Below are positions 53,535 to 62,305 of a stretch of DNA of 64,000 nucleotides, in pieces (position 1 is the stretch's first letter; every line of letters starts with the position of its first letter). Source of the stretch: CAG-873 sp910578365. GTDB lineage: Bacteria; Bacteroidota; Bacteroidia; Bacteroidales; Muribaculaceae. Both the position numbers and the translations under genes were made by a program. The notes beneath the pieces are model-generated. The model searched no databases. It was not told the DNA's origin and worked only from the letters and a program-made list of their open reading frames with translations. The stretch is taken from the NCBI GenBank assembly GCA_951635545.1, contig OX620685.1:2728001-2792000 (forward strand), written 5' to 3'.

Positions 53535-55069
53535 CACGGCTCTTTCATTTAAACTAAAATAAAAAGCATGACTTCCCCTACCCGGTTCATTGTGAATCGG
53601 GCAATATTCTGTGTCTGTCTGTCAACGAGTTATTCTGGTGTCAAAATCTTATTTTTTTCATTTTTGGCTTAAAAATCGCATCAGCCGAGTAAAGCTCATT
53701 GAGATATGTCTCATCAGTTCGGCTATGCCTTTATTCTTATCCGATCGTTTTTTGCGAAGTCCTTTCCATATTGAGAACACCGAGTAAACTATTCTCTGTA
53801 TGGTGTCGAGGTTTCGGGCGGCTCTTGTCGACTTACGTTTTATATTGTCCTGCTGGAGATTGTAGTCCAGGCCCCAGTGCATGCTTTCTATCGACCAGTG
53901 GTTGCGCACGATGATTCCGAGCTTCGGAGTCTTCGTAGGCATACTGCTGACATACAGGCGTTTTTCCGAAGTGCGCATCCCTGTTGACTTTTTGACTGTA
54001 GATGATTCATACTCTATGATGGTCATGTTTCCGCCCCACTTCTCTTTGTCGGCGATAATGTCCAGTCCGTCATATACGCGGTAGGTTCTCGTCTCTATCC
54101 TGCCGTGGGCCAGTTCGGGACCTTCGGTGTAAGAATATACCGGTGTGTGTTCCACTAGCCTGTCCTCAATGCCGTATCGCAATGACGGCTGGTTGGCTTT
54201 GAGTTCTATCAGAAAGTCACCCCCTTTCTTTCTGATTTTCTCGACAATGTCCTTCTGCATAGACATGGCGTCGGCTGTGACAATCTTTCCTGCGACATCT
54301 ATTTTATCAAGAAGTATCGGTACGGCCTTTATCTCGTTGCTCTTTTCCTGACAGGCTTCGGTGGCGATTGTTATGCCGGTGCTGAACGAATAGGCAGAGA
54401 CGATATCCGGGCTACGCCCGTTTTCCTGAACGGTGCCGCGCTCGGCTTTGCCGTCAATGCAGATTATTTCAATGATGCGGCTGGCGCAGGTCAGTCTTTC
54501 AAGGAATATGTCTGCGAACTGCTGCATCCTGTCGGCCATATCCATATCGTTGATGCCGTTCTCCACACGGCAAAGCGTGGCCTCAGATGGTACGCCGTTC
54601 CTCAACATGCCCATTTTGTGTAATTTGTTGAGGTTGTATCTGCCGAACTCCAATATCTCGGCTCGTCCGATGCATCCGGCCATACGTCCGAGTATCATCA
54701 GCATGATGATATCGTTGAGGCTGTGACGGAAATTGCCTTTGTCCAATCTACGGAAATCCGGCACGGATGAGGCAAATGCTCGAAGCTCTTCCATGATACT
54801 GCGCCTTGTGTCAAATTTATTGTGTACTTTTGCGGTATGATCAGGCGCATAGGCGTCAGTCGAACAGACTTGGTCAAGTGGCTTCATTTTTAGCGTAACT
54901 CTTTGATTATCACCTATAAAGTTACTAAAAATCTGTCACTTGACCAAATTTTTATTGTACTTATTCTCTTGAAAATCAGAGGTTAAAGTCTCTCTCCGTC
55001 CGTACTGCTCTCGCTATAAAACAACACATTTGTCGAGAATGAGACGAAATCTTAAATGAAAGAGCCGTG
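53535..55069 (-). mobile_element. ISAs1-family element, copy A (1535 bp)
   Basis: 18-bp terminal repeats CACGGCTCTTTCATTTAA, target duplication ctgccgtgcc (53525-53534 and 55070-55079). Copy B at 60067-61601 has the same length and the same transposase. It interrupts the relaxase gene. Confidence 0.95.
53658..54887 (-). CDS. ISAs1-family transposase (copy A)
   Basis: 409 residues. The DDE_Tnp_1-associated domain (FASSVPDFRRLDKGNFRHSL...GVPSEATLCRVENG) is followed by the DDE domain: IICIDGKAERG, VTADAMSMQKD and NHWSIESMHWGLDYN. It is related to the H-repeat proteins. Intact and likely active; it is the probable source of the enzyme acting on the MITE at 4643. Confidence 0.93.
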   Translation of the reverse strand: MKPLDQVCSTDAYAPDHTAKVHNKFDTRRSIMEELRAFASSVPDFRRLDKGNFRHSLNDIIMLMILGRMAGCIGRAEILEFGRYNLNKLHKMGMLRNGVPSEATLCRVENGINDMDMADRMQQFADIFLERLTCASRIIEIICIDGKAERGTVQENGRSPDIVSAYSFSTGITIATEACQEKSNEIKAVPILLDKIDVAGKIVTADAMSMQKDIVEKIRKKGGDFLIELKANQPSLRYGIEDRLVEHTPVYSYTEGPELAHGRIETRTYRVYDGLDIIADKEKWGGNMTIIEYESSTVKKSTGMRTSEKRLYVSSMPTKTPKLGIIVRNHWSIESMHWGLDYNLQQDNIKRKSTRAARNLDTIQRIVYSVFSIWKGLRKKRSDKNKGIAELMRHISMSFTRLMRFLSQK

Positions 55070-56098
55070 CTGCCGTGCCTCGGTGGTCTGCGCCTCGTAT
55101 GCCTTTTTCTCGGCGGTCAGCCTTTCGGTGTCGGCTGCAAGATTCTCCCGCTGTGTCGACAGCCTTGAGGCTTCTTCCGAAAGTCCGGCATTGGTGTCGG
55201 CAAGCGATTTGTTCTCGGCGGCGAGAGAAGAATTTACCTCGGTCAGCCGGGTGTGTTCCGAATAGAGTTCGCTGTTAGCCTGCCGCATTTCCTCGTTTAC
55301 CACTCTCATTTGTTTCCGTTGAGCGTCGAGGGCGATTGTCTGACATTCAAGATGACCGACCTTGCTCTCCAATGATTTCTTCTCTTTGTCGAGCTTCTTT
55401 TTCTCGGTGGAGAGTTCGGCGACATCCTTTTCAAGTCCGGCTTTCTCGCGCTGGCATTGGCGGTAATATTCGTGTTGGTCGATATGCCGTGCTTCCGAAC
55501 CCCGGATGCCTCGCTCCAATCCGTATTTCGCCATTGCCTCGGCATAGAGGTCTTGGTAACGGCTCATCGCCTTACGCTCCATTATGTCGTCGGCACACAG
55601 CCGGGGGCGGTTGGTCGGCTTGGTGCGGTAACGCTTCTTAACCGCCGCCTCCCTCGCTTTCTTCTTTCTCTCGGTTGTGACAATCGGAACGACCGCTATG
55701 TGGAGATGCGGTGTGCGCTCGTCCATGTGCAGGGCTGCGCCGACAACATTGTCACTGCCGAATGTGTCACGAACCCATTTGATGTTGTCGGCTATCCATT
55801 GGTCGAATTTTCCGGCGTCGATGATTTTCTGCATACCCTCGTTGTCGGAGGTCATCACCATGTTGAGGCAGCGTACTTGCCGGTCGGAGATTTTCCGGGT
55901 TATCCCGGCATTGGCTATGCGGTGTTCGACAGCAGCCGCAAGCCCGGTTATCCCGTCGGGATATTCGACCAGCCCGTAGCGGTTGAGGTGCGTCCGCTCC
56001 GGGTCTGCGTTGTCGGGATGGGAGGTGCGCTCGATATGCCTGGCTATCGAGTTCAAAGACGAGTTAGCCTTGATGATGTGGAACACTGCATAGCTCAT
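55070..56098 (-). pseudogene. Relaxase (MOBV / Pre-Mob type), 5' part (split by ISAs1 copy A)
   Basis: 343 codons from MSYAVFHIIKANSSLNSIAR. The catalytic region has ALHMDERTPHLHIAVVPI near residue 120, the HxDExxPHxH metal motif of MOBV relaxases. A long coiled coil begins around residue 225. The frame runs into the IS and ends with the IS-derived HGSFI. The rejoined gene (with 52931-53534) codes for about 540 residues. The protein would nick at oriT, probably in the gap upstream (56099-56482). Confidence 0.9.
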
Positions 56099-56482
56099 AG
56101 GCGAACGAGTTTTTGTTGCGGAGCAATTGGAGTGTACGGCTTCATGTTAAGCCGTTGAGGGGTTTCCAAAGGGATGTCACCCTTTGGCATATTGGGGATA
56201 TTTTTAGCGTTGTCGCAGACAATGCGGCTCGAAAAATTCCCTAATATGCTAAGGAATTTCCCGCATGGCTGTAATTTCCGTGCGCGGCAGCACGGATGGA
56301 ACTGCTCCCCGTATAAGGGTCGCAGGGCGGTAAACCACTGTAACGGGTATAGTGGTACACCGAGAAAAAAACTTGATTTCATCATTTCAAATTTAGGGAT
56401 ACACTCGTGGCACTTTCGGCATTTTGGCACAATCGCCCGTGAGGGTGAAAATGCCAAAGTGCCAAAAATGTCAAGGGTAAAT
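56099..56482. other. Intergenic region upstream of the relaxase, candidate oriT
   Basis: 384 bp without a convincing gene. It contains ccaaaggg/ccctttgg (56166-56173, 56180-56187) and a 16-bp inverted repeat ggcacttt-c-ggcatttt / aaaatgccaaagtgcc (56409-56425, 56448-56463). Position just before a MOBV relaxase gene is where oriT usually lies. The nick site was not identified. The second repeat may instead terminate the DUF3987 transcript. Confidence 0.45.
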
Positions 56483-57826
56483 TTAGAATTTTGTGTATGT
56501 GCCGTGGCTGTCGCGCGAGAAGAAAACGCCCCGTTTATCACGCAGGAAACGTTTGAATGTCCGTTCCGGCATTCCGTTTTTGGAGGCGATGGCAACGCCC
56601 TCGGCGGTGGTGAACGTGTCGGGCAGTTCCGACATCACGGCAAGCTGCACATCGGTCAATCCGTCCTCGCCGATTATGCCCTGCACCTTTGCGGCTGTCA
56701 CGCGGAAATACTCCGTCAGCCGGATTGAACGTTCGACAACGGCAGTGTCTATCGCCTTTTTCTTCTTCGCCCCGGTAGCCCAATCCGCAACAGCCAGCAG
56801 GAGGCAGAACCTCACGGCATAGATTTCGAGTTTGCTCGCTATGGCGGTCTGCGTGTCGCTTTCCTCGGCGTTGCATTTGTCGGTGTAGTCGTTCTGCCAT
56901 TTGACAAGGCGGTCGAACGCTTCGGGTGCAAACAGCACGTTCTCCGGGATTACATTGCCGTTGGTGTCGGTTGCCGGAACAATATCCGTCAGCTTGAAGA
57001 TTACCTCACGCCATGCCGCCACGATGTCGAATGAGGGTGTTTTTCTCTCGCTGCTCCATTTCACTTTGGATTGGTCATCCGGCACTACAAAGAGAAAACG
57101 CTCCATGAAGCCGTTGGCGTTGCGGTTTCCGGCGGCGAGTTCGCCCAGCACTTTGGGCTGGATCGTACCGATGACGCACAGGAACGGATTGGCGATGAAC
57201 ACACCGCTCTGGCTGCTCTTGCGGTCGGACATGGCTACCTTGTGGTTGAACACCGACATCCAGAACTCGGATTCGGAGCCGTTGTTGTAGCGGTTGAAGT
57301 TCTTGAACCATGCGGCGAGTTCGTCGGCATAGAGGCACAGCCCCCTCGGATTTTCCGAGAGTATGCGGTGGACTGCCTCCGGGGTTACATCCTGCAAGGT
57401 GAACCGTATGCGCCTCGGCTCTGCCGGGTTGGTGTCGTAGCCGTTGGCGGCTCTCTCTTTCGGCGGCAGCTCCATTGCCGCCCCGTAGCGTTTCATCGCC
57501 TCGTTGAAGATTGCCGACTGCTCCGCGTCGAAATCAATCAACGGCTGCATGGCGAAACTCAAAGGGTGGCTCTTGTTCGCTCCGGGGCGGCCTACAAGGG
57601 CGACGAAAAGAATGCAATACTCCTGCCAGCAGGTATTGTATTCGACCTTGTGGGTGTTGCCTATTGCCGCCGACATAGCCGTGAGCATTGACATGGCGAG
57701 ATAGTCCTTCGGGAAACCGAGAGTGACGTTTGCCTCGTCGATTATTTCACGCACTTTCTTGGGGAGTACATCGAGAGGGAAAGGATTGCCAATGTTTATC
57801 TTTTCGGCGGTATCTTCTTTTTTCAT
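56483..57826 (-). CDS. DUF3987 domain protein (primase/helicase-like) of the mobilizable element
   Basis: 447 residues. A P-loop-like VALVGRPGANKSHPLSFAMQPL is near residue 75, and GLCLYADELAAWFKNFNRYNNGSESEFWMSVFN near 165 looks like a Walker B region. The C-terminal 60 residues appear to be a winged helix (TTAEGVAIASKNGMPERTFKRFLRDKRGVFF). DUF3987 proteins are frequent beside relaxases in Bacteroidetes mobile elements and are thought to help replication. Its start codon originally overlapped the stop of the HTH gene (CGATGA) before IS110 copy 2 intervened; the IS now lies 10 bp upstream of the ATG. Confidence 0.85.
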   Translation of the reverse strand: MKKEDTAEKINIGNPFPLDVLPKKVREIIDEANVTLGFPKDYLAMSMLTAMSAAIGNTHKVEYNTCWQEYCILFVALVGRPGANKSHPLSFAMQPLIDFDAEQSAIFNEAMKRYGAAMELPPKERAANGYDTNPAEPRRIRFTLQDVTPEAVHRILSENPRGLCLYADELAAWFKNFNRYNNGSESEFWMSVFNHKVAMSDRKSSQSGVFIANPFLCVIGTIQPKVLGELAAGNRNANGFMERFLFVVPDDQSKVKWSSERKTPSFDIVAAWREVIFKLTDIVPATDTNGNVIPENVLFAPEAFDRLVKWQNDYTDKCNAEESDTQTAIASKLEIYAVRFCLLLAVADWATGAKKKKAIDTAVVERSIRLTEYFRVTAAKVQGIIGEDGLTDVQLAVMSELPDTFTTAEGVAIASKNGMPERTFKRFLRDKRGVFFSRDSHGTYTKF

Positions 57827-58004
57827 CGCTTACCCCCTTCTATGTTGTATTCCAAAATTCTCGTTGAGATTTAGAAAAGATTAACGTTAAAAATCAATTG
57901 CTTATATTTCTGTGCCGATTGTGTAGGCACAAAAGAGTCATGATCGAGGCCTCTGCCCCAATCAAATAACCGGCAATCGGTTAGAGCCCGAAATGCCTTG
58001 TAGT

Positions 58005-58170
58005 AAAAAAAGTCCTATCAGGCAAACTTCTATCAGTCACGCCCCATCGGGCTGACAGTTTACTTATTCAGCATAATAGGAAAGACGCCACAACCTTTCT
58101 TTTAGATGCAGCCAAGGCTCATCAAGGAGGCGAGAGTAGCCGTCTTACTGTATTTGCCTATAAGACTTTT
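58005..58170 (-). ncRNA. Candidate IS110 bridge RNA (copy 2)
   Basis: Equivalent of 24827-24992 on the minus strand, with the same closing stem and the same AGAAAGG and ATAGAAG heptamers. Confidence 0.45.
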
Positions 58171-58184
58171 GTGTGTCGCATTAT

Positions 58185-59255
58185 CTAACGGCATTCATAT
58201 CTGCGGTTTGATTTCAGTACGGAAAATATTATGTTGGAGAGCTTGCGGGCTATCCGGATTATGGCTTCCTGCGACTTCATTCCGCGAGTGCACAATGCGC
58301 CGAACTTTGCGGAGAGTTCCGCGTCGTGCCGTATGGCTATCCATGAGGCCTCGACTATTTTTGGACCGAGGAATTTGTTTCCCCGGAAAGTCTTCTCACC
58401 GACGTATTCCTTGTCGCCGCTTGACGACATCATCGGCACGAGTCCGAGGAACGATGCGAACTGGCGCTGGTTACTGAAGCGACCGATGTCATCAATCTCG
58501 GTAAGCAGGCTCATGGCAATTGTCGAACCAATGCCGGGAACCGACATCAGGATGCCGTATTTCTCGGCATACCTGTCGCTGCGCGCCAGCGAGCGCAATC
58601 TGCGGTTGACATCAAGGAGGCGTTCCCTGTAATGGAGTACCTCGGCAATGAGCAGGTCAAGCGAGACCCGGGTGTCGGAGAGCAACCGCACGTCATTCTG
58701 CAACCACGTTATGAAACTTCTTGTCCAGTGGCGGTTGCTTCGGAAATATTCTTCGGGGTACTCCACGCCGTTGTTGTACAGCAGATGCTTGATTCTGGAT
58801 TTTATGCCGCCGGAAAGCTTCACAATAGTGGCGCGGTGGCGTACCAGCGCACGGTCATCGAGGCTGTCCTTCGAGTGAATGTACACACTGCCGAGCTCGC
58901 CGCGCATAAGGGCTTTGGCCAGCTTTTTTGAATCCACCGGGTCTGACTTCGAGACCTTTTCCTTCTGGGTGGTCGGAACGTCAGCCGCATGTACCACGGT
59001 GCATTTTATACCAAGCTCAGTCAGGGCATAATAGGTCGAGAAGCCCGAAAACCCCGTCTCGTAGGCTGCATGGTAGCTACCGTTAGGATAATGCTTGTTC
59101 AAATGTTCAAAGAGCTCTTTGGCCGAAGCCTTTTGAGTATGAGTGCGCATAAACCCAGAGGGGGTGAGCACCGTGACACTCCATGTTCTCAGATGGACGT
59201 CAATACCAATAGAGATATTTTGTCCGCTGAAATCTTTTTTGTTACTTTGTACCAT
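58185..59255 (-). CDS. IS110-family transposase/recombinase (copy 2)
   Basis: 356 residues, identical to copy 1: DEDD domain (IGIDVH, YETG, SDPVDSKK) and Transposase_20 domain (VPGIGSTIAMSLL). Confidence 0.93.
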   Translation of the reverse strand: MVQSNKKDFSGQNISIGIDVHLRTWSVTVLTPSGFMRTHTQKASAKELFEHLNKHYPNGSYHAAYETGFSGFSTYYALTELGIKCTVVHAADVPTTQKEKVSKSDPVDSKKLAKALMRGELGSVYIHSKDSLDDRALVRHRATIVKLSGGIKSRIKHLLYNNGVEYPEEYFRSNRHWTRSFITWLQNDVRLLSDTRVSLDLLIAEVLHYRERLLDVNRRLRSLARSDRYAEKYGILMSVPGIGSTIAMSLLTEIDDIGRFSNQRQFASFLGLVPMMSSSGDKEYVGEKTFRGNKFLGPKIVEASWIAIRHDAELSAKFGALCTRGMKSQEAIIRIARKLSNIIFSVLKSNRRYECR

Positions 59256-59422
59256 AGACGTATCGGTTTTGCTGTTAATGTATTTTGCTTTTACAAATTT
59301 ACATGCAATTGCCCTTACGTCTATCTTTTCTCCTCACTCCTCTCGGGGGAAAGCCTTAGCGGCAAGGGGGCAGACAGCCCCCGTTGAGCGCCCCGTCAGC
59401 TAATCTGATGCAAACATAGTGA

Positions 59423-59891
59423 CTTTCTGTGCTACGGTGGCGGGTACAAGCACACCCACGGCGTTACCGTCTATCAGCTTGGATTCGGCCCATTCAAGCA
59501 GCTGCGATTTCTTGAAATGGAGTTTTCGCCCGAATTTCTGGAAAGGGATTGTTCCCTTGCTCGTTTCCTTGTAAAGCTGTCCTCTCTTTATGGGATAGCC
59601 GTTGGCATTGAGAAAAGCCAGCGCACCGTTCATGTCGAGCGATTCACATTCTGGTTTCGCTGCCTCTGCATCGGTTGAAGCAGATGCTTCCTTTTCGGAG
59701 AGATACGCCTCTACCGACCCCCTCACAAGAAGTTTGAGGACTTCCACGAAGGGGAGATTAAGAAAATCAGTCATGTTCATTGTGGATGTGGATTGATTAG
59801 TGGTCAGGGAAAGTTTTAGCGCATTGGGCATAGACTTTTCAGAATTAAAAACGTGTGGATTTTCATCATACAGATGTGGGGGTGTTGTCAA
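59423..59891 (-). pseudogene. Helix-turn-helix (excisionase-like) protein, 3' end displaced by IS110 copy 2
   Basis: About 156 codons are native. The DNA-binding part ALAFLNANGYPIKRGQLYKETSKG, then PFQKFGRKLHFKKSQLLEWA, is a MerR/excisionase-type HTH (residues about 88-140). The native C-terminus would be ATVAQKGGKR with the stop overlapping the DUF3987 start. The IS changes the tail to VTMFASD, so only the last four residues differ and the protein may still function. The start could be the first ATG (59891) or the later MNMTDFLNLPF. It presumably regulates or assists excision. Confidence 0.72.
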
Positions 59892-60066
59892 AGGGTTAAA
59901 ATAAGCCTCACAGCCCTGACTACACCCGGAGGGATAAGGCTGCTTGACTACCGTTAATATAATAATCGGGCAACTGCCCTTTGCCTTGCAAAACAGCGAA
60001 AATCATTGAAAATGATTTTGTCCTGTTATTGCCACGGGATATAAGGCAATTGACAGGGCTTACACT

Positions 60067-61601
60067 CACGGCTCTTTCATTTAAACTAAAATAAAAAGCA
60101 TGACTTCCCCTACCCGGTTCATTGTGAATCGGGCAATATTCTGTGTCTGTCTGTCAACGAGTTATTCTGGTGTCAAAATCTTATTTTTTTCATTTTTGGC
60201 TTAAAAATCGCATCAGCCGAGTAAAGCTCATTGAGATATGTCTCATCAGTTCGGCTATGCCTTTATTCTTATCCGATCGTTTTTTGCGAAGTCCTTTCCA
60301 TATTGAGAACACCGAGTAAACTATTCTCTGTATGGTGTCGAGGTTTCGGGCGGCTCTTGTCGACTTACGTTTTATATTGTCCTGCTGGAGATTGTAGTCC
60401 AGGCCCCAGTGCATGCTTTCTATCGACCAGTGGTTGCGCACGATGATTCCGAGCTTCGGAGTCTTCGTAGGCATACTGCTGACATACAGGCGTTTTTCCG
60501 AAGTGCGCATCCCTGTTGACTTTTTGACTGTAGATGATTCATACTCTATGATGGTCATGTTTCCGCCCCACTTCTCTTTGTCGGCGATAATGTCCAGTCC
60601 GTCATATACGCGGTAGGTTCTCGTCTCTATCCTGCCGTGGGCCAGTTCGGGACCTTCGGTGTAAGAATATACCGGTGTGTGTTCCACTAGCCTGTCCTCA
60701 ATGCCGTATCGCAATGACGGCTGGTTGGCTTTGAGTTCTATCAGAAAGTCACCCCCTTTCTTTCTGATTTTCTCGACAATGTCCTTCTGCATAGACATGG
60801 CGTCGGCTGTGACAATCTTTCCTGCGACATCTATTTTATCAAGAAGTATCGGTACGGCCTTTATCTCGTTGCTCTTTTCCTGACAGGCTTCGGTGGCGAT
60901 TGTTATGCCGGTGCTGAACGAATAGGCAGAGACGATATCCGGGCTACGCCCGTTTTCCTGAACGGTGCCGCGCTCGGCTTTGCCGTCAATGCAGATTATT
61001 TCAATGATGCGGCTGGCGCAGGTCAGTCTTTCAAGGAATATGTCTGCGAACTGCTGCATCCTGTCGGCCATATCCATATCGTTGATGCCGTTCTCCACAC
61101 GGCAAAGCGTGGCCTCAGATGGTACGCCGTTCCTCAACATGCCCATTTTGTGTAATTTGTTGAGGTTGTATCTGCCGAACTCCAATATCTCGGCTCGTCC
61201 GATGCATCCGGCCATACGTCCGAGTATCATCAGCATGATGATATCGTTGAGGCTGTGACGGAAATTGCCTTTGTCCAATCTACGGAAATCCGGCACGGAT
61301 GAGGCAAATGCTCGAAGCTCTTCCATGATACTGCGCCTTGTGTCAAATTTATTGTGTACTTTTGCGGTATGATCAGGCGCATAGGCGTCAGTCGAACAGA
61401 CTTGGTCAAGTGGCTTCATTTTTAGCGTAACTCTTTGATTATCACCTATAAAGTTACTAAAAATCTGTCACTTGACCAAATTTTTATTGTACTTATTCTC
61501 TTGAAAATCAGAGGTTAAAGTCTCTCTCCGTCCGTACTGCTCTCGCTATAAAACAACACATTTGTCGAGAATGAGACGAAATCTTAAATGAAAGAGCCGT
61601 G
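60067..61601 (-). mobile_element. ISAs1-family element, copy B (1535 bp)
   Basis: Same ends and length as copy A. Target duplication gcttacact (60058-60066 and 61602-61610). It lies in a non-coding stretch; the 175 bp to its right side of the HTH gene (59892-60066) hold no visible gene. Confidence 0.95.
60190..61419 (-). CDS. ISAs1-family transposase (copy B)
   Basis: 409 residues, identical to that of copy A, all motifs present. Confidence 0.93.
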   Translation of the reverse strand: MKPLDQVCSTDAYAPDHTAKVHNKFDTRRSIMEELRAFASSVPDFRRLDKGNFRHSLNDIIMLMILGRMAGCIGRAEILEFGRYNLNKLHKMGMLRNGVPSEATLCRVENGINDMDMADRMQQFADIFLERLTCASRIIEIICIDGKAERGTVQENGRSPDIVSAYSFSTGITIATEACQEKSNEIKAVPILLDKIDVAGKIVTADAMSMQKDIVEKIRKKGGDFLIELKANQPSLRYGIEDRLVEHTPVYSYTEGPELAHGRIETRTYRVYDGLDIIADKEKWGGNMTIIEYESSTVKKSTGMRTSEKRLYVSSMPTKTPKLGIIVRNHWSIESMHWGLDYNLQQDNIKRKSTRAARNLDTIQRIVYSVFSIWKGLRKKRSDKNKGIAELMRHISMSFTRLMRFLSQK

Positions 61602-62145
61602 GCTTACACTCGTACTGCCGCTTTTATATACGTCATATACGGATATAATAAAAGTCAATTCTCAATGGTTCTTGCTTTCGCAAGTGGTGCAGTCGGCAGA
61701 GGGGGTAGCACTGATGTCGCTATAATCATTGTAGCGGTTTTAATCATTGTTCCCGGCATATCGGCTGCCAATGCTCCGTTACTACAAACAAGGAAATTTC
61801 CATGATGGTTCGCTGTGTCTGGCTTTGTCCGTGTTATTCCGCCATACGTCCAGCTTTTTCTTTTCGGAGTTCGTTTCCTTGATTGCGCGACGAAATTACA
61901 ACCCCGGCACGGAATATCCAAATTTTCAGCACCTTGCGACTTGCATTGACTAATGGCTGACTGAAATCGGCTAATTCTCTGCCAGGATTGCTATATTAAG
62001 TTACGAAAATTTTTCGGAATTTGCAAATGATGCGTTGATTTCACTGCGCAGGAGGCAGTGCGTTACCAAAATATCCGGCTAATCCAAATGCAAACGCTAT
62101 GAATCCCACTAAAATTAAGATAATGCTGGAAAACCCAGGCTCGGA
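61602..62145. other. Gene-poor remnant between ISAs1 copy B and the IS21 element
   Basis: 544 bp. The only part that looks coding is the minus-strand frame ending at 62041. Other frames give low-complexity, unconvincing peptides. A taagttacg stretch near 61999 recalls the Bacteroidetes -7 box but has no clear gene after it. Confidence 0.4.
62041..62145 (-). pseudogene. Truncated C-terminus of a small membrane protein
   Basis: The minus-strand frame reads FSSIILILVGFIAFAFGLAG, then YFGNALPPAQ and a stop at 62043-62041, a plausible last transmembrane helix. No start codon exists before the IS21 terminal repeats begin, so the gene was probably cut by that insertion. Confidence 0.3.
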
Positions 62146-62305
62146 TGACCCCTTAGACCAGGTTGAATTGACCCCTTAAGCCAAAATATCACTGACCCCT
62201 TTGCCCAAAATAAAAATGACCCCTGTCGACGTAATGTCAGCAGGGGATTTTATATGTATCTTTGGTTTCCGTTTTGGCCGACGGGGGATATAATTCAAAG
62301 AAAAC

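Larger units (their letters stand above)
57837..59422 (-). mobile_element. IS110-family element, copy 2 (1586 bp)
   Basis: Same length and ends as copy 1. The target is again AGAAAG/GGGGT, without duplication: joining the flanks gives gcacagaaag-ggggtaagcg and restores the upstream gene. It separates the HTH gene from the DUF3987 gene. Confidence 0.92.

Noticed and set aside
56095..56595. 166-codon minus-strand frame between the relaxase and DUF3987 genes
   Set aside because: It overlaps the DUF3987 end by over 100 bp and has Cys/Arg/Ser-rich, non-conserved composition; the gap is better explained as oriT.
61599..61805. Short plus-strand frame after ISAs1 copy B
   Set aside because: Its start lies at the IS end and the peptide shows no family pattern; the opposite frame is equally unconvincing.
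62146..62224. CRISPR-like array from the evenly spaced TGACCCCT units
   Set aside because: Units are only 8-9 bp with 23-24 bp period and sit at an IS21 end; no other repeat array or cas gene is in the window.
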